A stretch of DNA of 56,897 nt from Caldilineaceae bacterium (GCA_019637695.1 JAHBVG010000036.1:1-56897), one strand, 5' to 3'. Positions 43,169-52,012 are shown, counted from the stretch's first letter. Numbers and translations are program-made. The notes: generated by a model from the letters alone, not told the origin.

Positions 43169-45772
43169 ATGTTCACGCCAAAACTATGGTCGGCGCTTTT
43201 CTTCGGTTCGCTGCTGGTTGTGGTCGTGGTGCTGGGTCTGTTTGCCAGCCGTCGTCTATTGCTGCCCGTGCAAGCGCTGGATTCAGACATCCTCTCTCAA
43301 TCCCCGCCGCAGGTGGCGGGCTGTGATCTCTTCCCTGCCGACAATATCTGGAACACGCCGATTGATACCCTGTCCGTCCACCCCGATTCGAACACGTATA
43401 TCAACACCATCAGCGCAGACAAGACCCTTCACCCGGACTTTGGCGCGGGCCTGTGGGAAGGCGGCCCCATTGGCATCCCGTTTGTGGATGTGGCTGACGA
43501 TCAGCCGAGGGTGGCGGTCAGCTTCACCTACGACAACGAAAGCGATCCCGGCCCCTATCCCATCCCCACCAACGCGCCGATTGAGGGTGGCGCAAACAGC
43601 GATGGCGACCGTCATGTGCTGGTGGTGGACCGGGAGACATGCCGACTCTATGAGCTTTTCAACGCCTTTCCTCAAGAGGACGGAAGCTGGGACGCCGATT
43701 CCGGCGCCATCTTCGATCTGAACGCGCACGCCCTGCGCCCGGCGGGCTGGACCTCTGCCGACGCCGCCGGGCTGCCCATCCTGCCGGGGCTGGTGCGCTA
43801 CGACGAGGTGGCGGCGGGCGAGATCCGCCACGCGCTGCGTTTCACCGTGCCGCAGACCCGTCGCGCCTACATCTGGCCGGCCCGCCACTTCGCCTCCAGC
43901 CTGACCGATTCCAAATACCCGCCCATGGGGCTGCGCTTGCGGCTCAAGGCGGATTTCGACATCTCTGGCTACGCGCCGCAGACGCAGGTGATCCTCACGG
44001 CGCTCAAGCGCTACGGCATGATCCTGGCCGACAACGGTTCGGCCTGGTACATCTCCGGCGCGCCGGACGAACGCTGGGACAACAACATGTTGCGCCAGTT
44101 GAAAGGGATCAGTGGGGCCAACTTTGAGGCGGTAGACGTCTCTTCGCTGATGGTGGACCCGGATTCGGGCCGGGTGCGCGGGGCAACGTCGCAGATCTAC
44201 CTGCCGTCGGTGAGAAAGGGGCAAGCTGCGCCATTGTCCACGACTACACCCACTGCCACGGCCACAGCGTCAACCACGTCCACCCCAACGGCAACGCCAT
44301 CAGCTACGCCCACAGCCTCAGCCACACCGAGCGCGACGCCCACGGCGACCGGTTCGCCCACGGTGATCGATGTCGATCTCTTTGTGGACGACGACAACAC
44401 CTCTGGCACGGAAAACGGCAGCGCCCAACGCCCATACAACACCGTTCAGGAGGCCATCAACGCGGCGGCGGCGGGCCAGACGATTGGCGTGGCGGCGGGG
44501 ATCTATGCCCAAAACCTGCGTATTATGGACAAAACTGTCCACCTCTACGGCGGCTATGTGGGCGGTACGGCTGCGGACTACGCGGGCGGCAGCGGCGGCA
44601 ATTTTAGCAGCCGTAACCCCACTGCCAATGTCAGCCACCTGCAGGGCAACGGCGCCGATTCCACGCTGACATTGGTGGAGGCAGGCAGCAGCACGGTGGA
44701 CGGCTTCCGCATCACCGGCGGCACACGCAGCCTGCTGCCAGAGTACGGCATTGTGGGCGGCGGTTTCTATATCAGCGGCGGCGCGCCCACCATCTCGCGC
44801 AACCTGATCGAGAACAACGATACGCGTCCCGCCGGCCAACCCCTCGACAGTGAGCCGGTGGGTGGCGGCATCTTCGCCCAGGATGCGAACATCTCCATTC
44901 TCAATAACGTCATCCGCAACAACGCCTCTGGCCGAGGGGCCGGCATCGGCGTCAGCGGCGGCGACGTGGTGATCCGCGGCAATACCGTGCAGGACAACAT
45001 CGGCGTTAGCGACCACGGCGGCGGCCTCTACCTGGCTGCGCCCAAGCTCACGGTCTCGCACAACCGCATCATCGGCAATGAGATTGGCCGTGCATTGGGG
45101 TATGGCTGGGGCGGCGGCATCATCGTCTTTAGTGCGGAAAGCAGGGCCACGCTGGCGTACAACACCATTACCGGCAACTATGCTCCCTCGGTGGGGAGCG
45201 GCGTCTTCATTGACGACGGCGCCCAGGCCACACTGGACCATGAGCTGATCTACGCCAACGTCTGCCCCGACGGCGGCACCACCGGCGGCGTGGGCGTCTA
45301 CGTGGATGGCTACGCCGAAACAGGTTCACTGGTGACGATGATCCAGACCACCGTGGCCGGGCACAACTGCGCCACACAGGGCGGCAACGGGCTATACGTG
45401 GAGGCATACTCCGGGGTGACGATCCGCAACAGTATTTTCTGGGGCAACGGCGGCGATGACTTCTTCGTGGATGCAACCTCGCAGATCACCGCCACCTACA
45501 CCCTGTCCCAGGAGGCGTTGCCAGGCACAGGCAACCTCTCGGTCGATCCGCTCTTTGCCGACGCCGCCAACCACGACTACCACCTGCGCTCCACCGGCGG
45601 GCGCTGGAATCCAACAACAGCCCAGTGGGTGGTGGACAGTCAACACAGCTCGGCCATAGACGCCGCTGATCCGGCGTCCCCGTTCGCGCAGGAACCCACG
45701 CCCAACGGAGACCGCGCCAACCTGGGCGTCTACGGCAACACGGCAGAGGCGAGTAAAGCGAAGTCAGATTGA
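43169..45772 (+). CDS. Secreted two-module protein: NIWNTPID-type domain plus beta-helix
   Basis: An 867-residue exported protein with an N-terminal membrane/signal helix (9-27). Module 1 (50-345) begins CDLFPADNIWNTPID, includes RHVLVVDRETCRLYELFNAF and WPARHF...YPPMGLRLRLKADFDI, and ends IYLPSVRKG, the motif other proteins here carry at their C-terminus. A Thr/Pro/Ala linker (350-405) leads to module 2, a right-handed parallel beta-helix (FVDDDNTSGTENGSAQRPYNTVQEAI, VDGFRITGG, NNVIRNNASGRGAGIGVSGG) ending in SAIDAADPASPF. It looks like the fusion of two secreted proteins. Module 1 resembles uncharacterised Chloroflexota proteins; activity is unknown. The beta-helix suggests polysaccharide binding or cleavage. 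Confidence 0.8.
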   Translation: MFTPKLWSALFFGSLLVVVVVLGLFASRRLLLPVQALDSDILSQSPPQVAGCDLFPADNIWNTPIDTLSVHPDSNTYINTISADKTLHPDFGAGLWEGGPIGIPFVDVADDQPRVAVSFTYDNESDPGPYPIPTNAPIEGGANSDGDRHVLVVDRETCRLYELFNAFPQEDGSWDADSGAIFDLNAHALRPAGWTSADAAGLPILPGLVRYDEVAAGEIRHALRFTVPQTRRAYIWPARHFASSLTDSKYPPMGLRLRLKADFDISGYAPQTQVILTALKRYGMILADNGSAWYISGAPDERWDNNMLRQLKGISGANFEAVDVSSLMVDPDSGRVRGATSQIYLPSVRKGQAAPLSTTTPTATATASTTSTPTATPSATPTASATPSATPTATGSPTVIDVDLFVDDDNTSGTENGSAQRPYNTVQEAINAAAAGQTIGVAAGIYAQNLRIMDKTVHLYGGYVGGTAADYAGGSGGNFSSRNPTANVSHLQGNGADSTLTLVEAGSSTVDGFRITGGTRSLLPEYGIVGGGFYISGGAPTISRNLIENNDTRPAGQPLDSEPVGGGIFAQDANISILNNVIRNNASGRGAGIGVSGGDVVIRGNTVQDNIGVSDHGGGLYLAAPKLTVSHNRIIGNEIGRALGYGWGGGIIVFSAESRATLAYNTITGNYAPSVGSGVFIDDGAQATLDHELIYANVCPDGGTTGGVGVYVDGYAETGSLVTMIQTTVAGHNCATQGGNGLYVEAYSGVTIRNSIFWGNGGDDFFVDATSQITATYTLSQEALPGTGNLSVDPLFADAANHDYHLRSTGGRWNPTTAQWVVDSQHSSAIDAADPASPFAQEPTPNGDRANLGVYGNTAEASKAKSD

Positions 45773-45961
45773 CGATTGGGGATTGACGATTGGGGATTGA
45801 CGATTGACGATTGACGATTGGGGATTGACGAGAGGCTTGTTCAGTTTGGGATCTTGTCACATCAATCGTCAATCTAAAATCATCAATCTAAAATCATCAA
45901 TCTAAAATCGTCAATCTAAAATCACCAATCTAAAGTCATCAATCGTCAATTCTATCATCCT
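45772..45961. repeat. Long heptad hairpin at a convergent junction
   Basis: Nine units ATTGACG/ATTGGGG on the left face about fourteen units CAATCGT/CAATCTA/AAATCAT on the right, able to pair as a long imperfect stem. The loop holds GTTTGGGATCTTGTCACAT, shared with the element at 24499-24600, so the two hairpins are copies of one repeat family. Confidence 0.9.
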
Positions 45962-48328
45962 CTACCGCGCCACGCTGGGCAGGAAGATATGCCCGATGCC
46001 CCAGACCTCCACGGGGCCGGTGAAGGTGCTGCCTTCTGCGCCTACGGCTTCCAGCCAGTAGTGGACGCGCTGTCCCCAGCCGAAGCTGGCGCTATCCTCC
46101 CAGGTGTAGACGGCCCCGCCGAAACTCCCCATGGCGCCGATGAGTTCTGCCGTCAGGCGGGTCTCGGCGACGTGGGCTGTCCCCCGCCAGATGTGGAAGC
46201 CGTAGAGTTCGCTCTCGTCGCCCGTCTCCCAGTGTAGCTGAGGACCGTCCCCCCACCAGTTGGCTACGCTGGCGAAGTCAAGGATCTCCACGGCGGTGGG
46301 CGCTGCGCCGAACTCGAAGCTGCCGATGTCGCAGGCGTTGCCGGTGGACGTACCATTGGCGCGGAAGACGCCGCGCTGATCATAGCTGACGTTGGGCGTG
46401 CAGATGTCCGGCTGGGCGCTGATCGTGCGTGCCATACTGCCGGCGGGGATGGCGTCGACCGCCGGGCTGCCCGTGATCAGGGCGTGGGTCAGGGTAGGAC
46501 CGCCGTTGTCGGCCAGGAGGGGGTTGAGGATGTCGGCCAGGGGTATGTTCGCGCCGTCGCTGGTAGCGTTGATGTCATCGCCGGTGGGGGCGAAATTGTA
46601 AAAAGCCTGGCTGTCGGTCAGCCCGTCGTGGCCGAAAAGGTTGAAATGGCCGGTCTGAATGCTGCCGCCGTAATAATCGTAGACTTCGCTTCCCTCTTCG
46701 GTGGCGATGTTGCCGGAGACGAGGGTGCGGCTGATGACAACCGTACTGTCATAAATATAGATACCGCCGCCATAGTCGGCTGCATTGCCGGTGATGGTGC
46801 TGTGGTCAATGGTCAGCGTGCTATAACAGGCGGCGATACCGCCGCCATCGATGGCGCTATTGCCGGAGAGGGTGCTGTTGCGTACCAACACCTCGCCTGA
46901 ACATGTGTTAATGCCGCCGCCGTATTCTGCCTCGTTGCCGGAGATGGTGCTGTTGGTGACGGTCAGCGTACCGAAGTAGTTGGAAATCCCGCCACCATCA
47001 TACTCTGCTTGGTTGCCTGAGATGGCGCTGTTGGTGACGGTCAGCGTGCCGCTGCTGGCAATACCACCGCCTCCCATTGCAGAATTGCCAGAAATCGTGC
47101 TGTTGTGTACGCTGGCGTCGCCGTAAATCCCATACGAATTGTAGATACCCCCGCCCACCCCCAGATATGCCGTATTGCTGAGGATGGCGCTATTTGTCAC
47201 TGCCAGCGTGCCCGAGATATTGGCAATCCCGCCGCCGCTCAAATATGCTGTGTTGCTGAAGATGGTACTCTCTGTCACCTCTAGGGGGCCAAGTATATTG
47301 TAGATACCCCCGCCCGCACCCAGATTTGCCGTGTTGCTGAAGATAGAGATGTTCGTCACTGTCAGAGTACCTGCATAGCGGGCAATCCCGCCGCCGCTGA
47401 AATAGGCTGTATTGCCGGAGAGGATGCTGTCAGCAATCGTCACATCGCCCATATTGCTGATCAGACCGCCGCCATAATCGGCCGTATTGCCAGAAAGGGT
47501 GCTGTCAGCAATCGTCATATTGCCCAGATAGTTGGCAATCCCGCCGCCATAATCGGCCGTATTGCCAGAGAGGGTGCTATTGGTGATTGTGACATCCCCC
47601 ATATAGTTGGCCAGACCACCCCCGTATTCGGCTTCGTTGCCAGTGATGAGGCTGTTGGTGACGGTGAGCGTGCCGTTGTTGTAGATGCCGCCGCCTGGCC
47701 CCAAACTGCGAAGGCCGCCGCTGATGGTGACCTCGTTGAGGGTCAACGCGCCGCTGGCCTCTACCTCAAAGATGCGGAACTCGACGCTTGCGCCCGCATG
47801 CCGGCTGATGGTCCGATTGTTGCCCTCAACCGTGATCTCACTGGTGACCGGGGGCAGGCCGTTGGCGGAGGCCGCATAGGGGTCCATCAGCGTCACGTCT
47901 ACTTGCAGGTCAATGGTGTCCGCGCCAGCGGTTCCGCTGTGGACACAGTTGTTGACGGTGGCGTCGCCGTTGGCGGCCAGAATGGCGTCCACCAGCGAGC
48001 AAGTGCCACCGCTGCCGTTGCCGTTGACAGTCAGAGTATCGGCAGAGACGGGCGCGGCGCTCAAGGCCAGGAGCAAGGCCGTACCGGCCAGCCCTAGTTT
48101 TTGCCGGCGCAGAAAGGCCCGTCGCCGCTGCCGAGAAAGGGAAAGCAGCCATTGAAAGCGACGAACAAAGGCCTCTATCAGCGCAGCGCCCCGTCCTAAC
48201 AATAGACGCATCAACCAGGGCCGTTGATGGGCTTCGGCCACCAACCGTCGCCAGGCTGTCAGCACATTCTCCCCTTCTAGGACCTGCTCCCCTTCTGCCC
48301 GGCCATGGGATCGTTCCTTGATTGACAT
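45962..48328 (-). CDS. Secreted beta-helix protein with FN3-like tail (paralogue of the 35520 gene)
   Basis: A 788-residue exported protein. The basic N-terminus (1-77, with LLSLSRQRRRAFLRR) precedes a hydrophobic helix (78-93, AxA-type site near VSA). One CSLREA-like start (GTCSLVDAILAANGD) is followed by about 400 residues of beta-helix repeats (YGGGIANYLGNMTIADSTLSGNTAD), a choice-of-anchor-Q-like block (SPAVDAIPAG...YDQRGVFRANGTSTGNACDIGSFEFG), an FN3-like domain and the tail VEVWGIGHIFLPSVAR. It is highly similar to the last half of the 35520 protein but has one unit instead of two. Ribosome site AAGGAGA. Probable surface protein. Confidence 0.87.
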   Translation of the reverse strand: MSIKERSHGRAEGEQVLEGENVLTAWRRLVAEAHQRPWLMRLLLGRGAALIEAFVRRFQWLLSLSRQRRRAFLRRQKLGLAGTALLLALSAAPVSADTLTVNGNGSGGTCSLVDAILAANGDATVNNCVHSGTAGADTIDLQVDVTLMDPYAASANGLPPVTSEITVEGNNRTISRHAGASVEFRIFEVEASGALTLNEVTISGGLRSLGPGGGIYNNGTLTVTNSLITGNEAEYGGGLANYMGDVTITNSTLSGNTADYGGGIANYLGNMTIADSTLSGNTADYGGGLISNMGDVTIADSILSGNTAYFSGGGIARYAGTLTVTNISIFSNTANLGAGGGIYNILGPLEVTESTIFSNTAYLSGGGIANISGTLAVTNSAILSNTAYLGVGGGIYNSYGIYGDASVHNSTISGNSAMGGGGIASSGTLTVTNSAISGNQAEYDGGGISNYFGTLTVTNSTISGNEAEYGGGINTCSGEVLVRNSTLSGNSAIDGGGIAACYSTLTIDHSTITGNAADYGGGIYIYDSTVVISRTLVSGNIATEEGSEVYDYYGGSIQTGHFNLFGHDGLTDSQAFYNFAPTGDDINATSDGANIPLADILNPLLADNGGPTLTHALITGSPAVDAIPAGSMARTISAQPDICTPNVSYDQRGVFRANGTSTGNACDIGSFEFGAAPTAVEILDFASVANWWGDGPQLHWETGDESELYGFHIWRGTAHVAETRLTAELIGAMGSFGGAVYTWEDSASFGWGQRVHYWLEAVGAEGSTFTGPVEVWGIGHIFLPSVAR

Positions 48329-48387
48329 CTAGGGATCTCCTTCATTGGTAAGCAATTCTGATGTGGCGTCGCTTTGAAACGGCTGTT

Positions 48388-48426
48388 CCTGCCTGCTCCA
48401 GGCAGGCGCGTGACTCGGCGGGTGAC
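48388..48426. promoter_or_regulatory. Hairpin and GTGAC repeats upstream of the beta-helix gene
   Basis: CCTGCCTG (48388-48395) pairs with CAGGCAGG (48399-48406). Immediately after come GCGTGAC (48408-48414) and GGGTGAC (48420-48426), heptamers like the SARP-like arrays but spaced 12 rather than 11 bp. A role as operator for the 45962-48328 gene is possible. Confidence 0.35.
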
Positions 48427-48721
48427 GCACCCATCTGGAGTCATGGAAATTTTTAGTTTCAAGTAGAGTACTCAAAACTTTGACGCACTCGCCTGTGTAG
48501 GGGGATTTTCAGTAGACGCCATTATAGCGCGGCCAGGTATCGACTACAAGTAGATCTTTCGATCCGCGTGCAGATGGGAGGGAGAGAAAAGAGGAGAGGA
48601 GGGGAATTTCATCCCCTCACCATAGACAGATAAAAATTGAGTGGCATGATTCTCTGTCACACCCCATGTGCTAGAATATTCTTTGAAATCTATTTGACAA
48701 CCACCCAACGAGGAGAAATCG
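48427..48721. other. Intergenic region upstream of the Ldh-family gene
   Basis: No gene is visible. The stretch holds a polypurine run (48577-48605), a small palindrome GGGGAATTTCATCCCC around 48601-48616, a -10-like TAGAAT at 48672-48677 and the GAGGAGA ribosome site before ATG 48722. I see no convincing -35 box. Confidence 0.5.
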
Positions 48722-49732
48722 ATGAATCGTCCCCCAGAAGCATTCGTTCTGGTGCAGGAAGCGCGTCTGCTAGAATTTGCCATTGCCTGCTTCGAGAAGG
48801 CTGGGCTGGATCAGAACCACGCCGCCGCCATCAGCCGGTTGCTCGTTAATTCGGATCTGCGCGGCGTGCGCAGCCACGGTACACGCACTGTCAACCACTA
48901 CTGCAAAGCCTTTGAGGATGGCCTCATGAACCCGCAGCCGCAGATTCGCCAGGTCCACGAGACGCCGACGGCCGTGATCTTCGACGGCGACGGTACACTT
49001 GGCTACCTGCCCATGTTGAAGGCGACCGAAGGCGCTATCGCCAGGGCCAAAGAATTAGGGATCGGCATGGGGCTGGCGCGTTCCATCGGCCATTACGGAT
49101 CGGCGGGCCATTACACACGGCTCTGTATGGAAGCCGGCTGCATCGGGTTTTCAACCCAGGGCGTGCGCAACCAGGGTCGCTATGGCTTTGACGGCGGCGG
49201 TCCCAACCCGGACCGCCATTTGGGCTACTTCGGCAACCCGCCTATCAGCTTTGCCATCCCTGCGAGCGAGGAGCCGGATGTAGTCCTCGACGCTGCCACC
49301 TGTATCCTGGCCGACTACCAGCGCGGCCCAGAGTATGAAGAACTCTTTTCCATGATCCCGGCGGCTTTCTTCAAGAGCATTGGCTACGGCGCTGTCGCCA
49401 GTTTGATGGGCGGCGGGCTGACCGGCTTCACCCTTTCGGATGAAATCTCAGAGCGCTGGCCGCGGGCGCGCAGTGGAGGGATGGTGCTGGCGATCCATGT
49501 CGAAGCTGTCGTGCCGGAGGCTGTCTTCCGCGCAGAGACGGATCGGATGGCGCGGGATATCCGCACAACCTACACGCCCATGCCCGGCACGGATCGCTCC
49601 CTGCTGCCGGGGGCCATTGAGGAAGAGCGCTTCACCTTCCACCGCCAGGAAGGCATCCGCTACGGGGAGATGGAGCAGACCGCAGCGCGTGAAGCGAGCG
49701 CGCGCCTGGGCGTACCGCTGCCGTGGGATTGA
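48722..49732 (+). CDS. Ldh-family (malate/L-lactate/ureidoglycolate) NAD(P)-dependent dehydrogenase
   Basis: A 336-residue cytoplasmic oxidoreductase of the Ldh_2 (PF02615) family, which oxidises 2-hydroxyacids with NAD(P) without a classical Rossmann fold. Visible marks are DLRGVRSHGTRTV (substrate-binding Arg/Ser/His near residue 45-55), DGDGTLGYLPMLKATEGAIARAKELGIGMGLARSIGHYGSAGHYT (cofactor and catalytic His region), ISFAIPASEEPDVVLDAATC and the late GMVLAIHVEAVVP. The exact substrate (malate, sulfolactate, ureidoglycolate or 2,3-diketogulonate) cannot be told. It starts after GAGGAGA, is monocistronic and converges on the membrane-protein gene across a repeat-filled gap. Confidence 0.87.
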   Translation: MNRPPEAFVLVQEARLLEFAIACFEKAGLDQNHAAAISRLLVNSDLRGVRSHGTRTVNHYCKAFEDGLMNPQPQIRQVHETPTAVIFDGDGTLGYLPMLKATEGAIARAKELGIGMGLARSIGHYGSAGHYTRLCMEAGCIGFSTQGVRNQGRYGFDGGGPNPDRHLGYFGNPPISFAIPASEEPDVVLDAATCILADYQRGPEYEELFSMIPAAFFKSIGYGAVASLMGGGLTGFTLSDEISERWPRARSGGMVLAIHVEAVVPEAVFRAETDRMARDIRTTYTPMPGTDRSLLPGAIEEERFTFHRQEGIRYGEMEQTAAREASARLGVPLPWD

Positions 49733-49737
49733 GGGGC

Positions 49738-49980
49738 GAGGGAGAGGAAGAGAGGAAGAGAAGAAGCGAAGAAGAGAGGAAGGGAAGAAAATACCGCTCC
49801 ACCAGTGCGCTTTAGCGTACTTCCGCTCGTTAGCCGGGGGTTTCAACCCTCGGCGGTGCGGGACTCACCAGTGCGCTTTAGCGTACTTCTCACCAGTGCG
49901 CTTTAGCGTACTTCCGCTCGTTAGCCGGGGGTTTCAACCCTCGCCTCAGCGGTGTAGGACGGACTGACAGTCCGTCCTAC
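49738..49980. repeat. Purine tract, triplicated repeat and perfect hairpin
   Basis: A GA-rich tract (49738-49791) is followed by a unit opening CACCAGTGCGCTTTAGCGTA at 49800-49852, a truncated copy (49865-49889) and a full copy (49890-49943). Each unit contains two small stems (GCGCTTTAGCGT and GGGTTTCAACCC). A perfect 12-bp hairpin, GTAGGACGGACT/AGTCCGTCCTAC, is at 49954-49980. The last copy and the hairpin lie within the 3' end of the convergent membrane-protein gene. Confidence 0.85.
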
Positions 49981-51195
49981 TTCTTTCCGCGTCGCCACCA
50001 CGGTGACGATCAAACTGACGCCAACCAGGGGCAGGCTGCTCCAGGCCGCCACCCGCAGCCAGAGCAAAGTGGAGATAGGAACGATTCCCGCCAGACCCAA
50101 CCCCAGCAAGGCGATCAACATAACGGCGACGCCGCCGATCCAGAGGGTGACGAGGATCTGCCGCGCCTCCGTGGTGATGGTGAGCCACTGCGCCACGATC
50201 AGCCCCAAGAGGACGCTACTCAGCCAGCCCAGAAGCAAGTTGTGCAGGAAGAAGACGCGCAGTTGGGTGGCGGACGCCCACTGCCACAGCCCCGGCCAAA
50301 GTAGAATCACACCGATGAGGACGTGTACCGCCAAAGTCCAAAGACCAAACTGGACGAGCGCGGGCAAGAAGGCGCGCCGCTGCCAGAGCATCCACCCATG
50401 CCAGCCGAGGAGCAGCGCCGTCGCCAGGTTAGCCGCCACCGCCACAGCATAGACCGCGGGCGGCACTAGCGCGGGCGGCATCCCCAAGAAGAAGGTTGGG
50501 GCCAGCGCCAGGGCCAGGCTGCCCGTAGGAAGCCAGCCCGGCGTAGAAGCGCGTCCGCCGATCCACGCCCAGGCAAGGCCGAGTAGCGCCATCCCAAACC
50601 AGCCCACAGCAAAGATATCGAGAAAGAGGTGGAGCATGGCCTGATGCAAGAAAAAGCTGGGATGCTCACCAAGTATGGTCGCCATCAGGCCAATGACGCC
50701 AAAACAGGCCAGCAAGAGCAGCGCAATGGCCCAATCCCACAACTGCACAGCCAATGGGCGGATGGGAAGGCCCCAAGTCGCGCGCACATAAAGAAAGATG
50801 AAGAAAAGCCAGGTCAGCCCGCTCAATCCCGAAACGATGGAGCCGAGCGGCAGCATCAGCGCGCCGATCCGTGTGGGTCCATAGCCATTGGACCAGAAAG
50901 CAGGGAAGCTGAGCAGGGCGAGAATAGCGGTTGCGCCCATCTGCCAATAGACGCCATGCGGCAACGGACGCCCGCTGAGACGGGGCAACCACTGCCAGAG
51001 CAGCGCCATGATCCCCAACGTTCCCCAGCCGAAGTACATGAGATGGCTATGGGCGTGGCGCACCGCCAGATAATTCTGCGCCCAATCTGGCATCCCCAGA
51101 AAGAGGCCAAACCGCAGCAGGGATCCAGTCGCCGCCGCTACCAATAAGGCGATCAGCGAGATGATGGCGTAGGGTTTCATGGTATTGGTTTGCAT
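49921..51195 (-). CDS. Polytopic membrane protein, possibly heme-copper-oxidase-I-like
   Basis: A 424-residue integral membrane protein with about 11-12 helices. Conserved-looking histidines fall at helix ends: [52 protein letters not shown]. The pattern recalls haem-ligating helices of cytochrome oxidase subunit I or NnrS-like proteins, but the full copper/haem ligand set is not evident, so the family is not certain. The final 20 residues ([14 protein letters not shown]) are encoded by a repeat and its hairpin, so the original stop was probably lost to repeat insertion. The start is uncertain between 51195 and 51180. It is convergent with the Ldh-family gene. Confidence 0.7.
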   Translation of the reverse strand: MQTNTMKPYAIISLIALLVAAATGSLLRFGLFLGMPDWAQNYLAVRHAHSHLMYFGWGTLGIMALLWQWLPRLSGRPLPHGVYWQMGATAILALLSFPAFWSNGYGPTRIGALMLPLGSIVSGLSGLTWLFFIFLYVRATWGLPIRPLAVQLWDWAIALLLLACFGVIGLMATILGEHPSFFLHQAMLHLFLDIFAVGWFGMALLGLAWAWIGGRASTPGWLPTGSLALALAPTFFLGMPPALVPPAVYAVAVAANLATALLLGWHGWMLWQRRAFLPALVQFGLWTLAVHVLIGVILLWPGLWQWASATQLRVFFLHNLLLGWLSSVLLGLIVAQWLTITTEARQILVTLWIGGVAVMLIALLGLGLAGIVPISTLLWLRVAAWSSLPLVGVSLIVTVVATRKEVGRTVSPSYTAEARVETPG

Positions 51196-51215
51196 CGGTA
51201 TCGATCTCTATTGGA

Positions 51216-51287
51216 CAGGGCTTATGCAGTTCGGAGACCTGCCAGGTTTTCTGAAACCTGGCAGGTCGCTTCAACTGCGTAAGTCCT
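51216..51287. mobile_element. MITE with IS701-like ends
   Basis: The ends AGGGCTTATGCAGTT (51217-51231) and AACTGCGTAAGTCCT (51273-51287) are imperfect inverted repeats matching the termini of the IS at 23437-24498 (AGGACTTACGCA). Between them is a perfect 14-bp hairpin (51236-51249 with 51254-51267). ATTGG flanks both sides, a possible 5-bp target duplication. It lies just upstream of the membrane-protein gene. Confidence 0.7.
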
Positions 51288-51439
51288 ATTGGATATTAAG
51301 TATTGGCTATTTTGCTCGAAGCATCATCGCCTCGTCGCATCCTCAACCAACTTTACCCATCATCGTTCTCGCTCACAATGACTTTTGTCTCAAGAATGGC
51401 GGGAAATGGGTGTAGTGCAGATTGGGGGCGCTCCGGTTG

Positions 51440-51472
51440 GGTCCGTGACCGGCGGCGGTCGGGTCACGGACC
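51440..51472. promoter_or_regulatory. Inverted repeat upstream of the DUF5946 gene
   Basis: GGTCCGTGACC (51440-51450) and GGTCACGGACC (51462-51472) form a perfect 11-bp inverted repeat with an 11-nt loop, about 55 bp upstream of the predicted -35 box. It holds CCGTGAC in both orientations and could be an operator. The rest of 51288-51592 has a short ATTGGAT/ATTAAGT heptad remnant and no gene. Confidence 0.45.
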
Positions 51473-51525
51473 GGCGCAGAGCTTTTTGCCCCTGATTTGG
51501 GCTGTATCCGCGGGAAATCGGGAAT

Positions 51526-51554
51526 TGGACAATGCCGCCAACGCTCTTTACACT
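51526..51554 (+). promoter_or_regulatory. Promoter of the DUF5946 gene
   Basis: -35 TGGACA (51526-51531), a 17-bp spacer and -10 TACACT (51549-51554); the -10 box is identical to that at 39027-39032. The expected transcript would begin about 30 nt before the ATG. Confidence 0.55.
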
Positions 51555-51592
51555 GAGGAAACGTCGAACAAAAAGGAATGGATGGAGCATAG

Positions 51593-52012
51593 ATGAAATC
51601 GTTGACCTGCCCAGAGTGTGGCGCGGCGCAGGTAGAGGGCATGGACTGTTGGGGGCAATTGGGCGTACTCCTTGCCTGGGAATGGCAAGATCCCGAATTG
51701 CTGGCCGTCCATTTTCTCACTGTCGCCTCGTACAATCTTCAGCATCCCACCCAATTCACCGACGCAGCCATCCAAGATCTGCAAGCAGCGTTCATCGCCC
51801 ATATGGATCAAGATCTGCCTGTGGCGACGATCCGACATCAGATCGCGCGCATCGCCGATGGTCCTCAGCGTGTGCGCAGATCTGAAGTTGATCGTCGGCC
51901 GGTGCTGCGCGCCTGGGCCATGACCATCAACGATGTCTATCTCCCCGATCAACTTACAGGCGCGGCGGATCGGGTGCGCCGTTGGGCTGCCGCCATTCGA
52001 GCAGAAATGTAG
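51593..52012 (+). CDS. DUF5946-like protein
   Basis: A 139-residue soluble protein matching the DUF5946 pattern. It has an N-terminal zinc-ribbon-like CPECGA with a later Cys (MDCWGQLGVLLAWE), then VHFLTVASYNLQHPTQFTDAAIQDLQAAF, typical of the family, and a C-terminal MTINDVYLPDQLTGAADRVRRWA. DUF5946 proteins are common and uncharacterised in Chloroflexota and Actinobacteria. The first Cys pair suggests metal binding, but only three cysteines are present, so a histidine may complete the site. Ribosome site GGAG. It has its own promoter and lies 80 bp upstream of the Crp/Fnr gene on the same strand. Confidence 0.75.
   Translation: MKSLTCPECGAAQVEGMDCWGQLGVLLAWEWQDPELLAVHFLTVASYNLQHPTQFTDAAIQDLQAAFIAHMDQDLPVATIRHQIARIADGPQRVRRSEVDRRPVLRAWAMTINDVYLPDQLTGAADRVRRWAAAIRAEM

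Noticed and set aside
48408..48426. A fourth member of the 11-bp SARP-like arrays
   Set aside because: Only two heptamers are present and the spacing is 12 bp, so it is listed only as a weak regulatory site.
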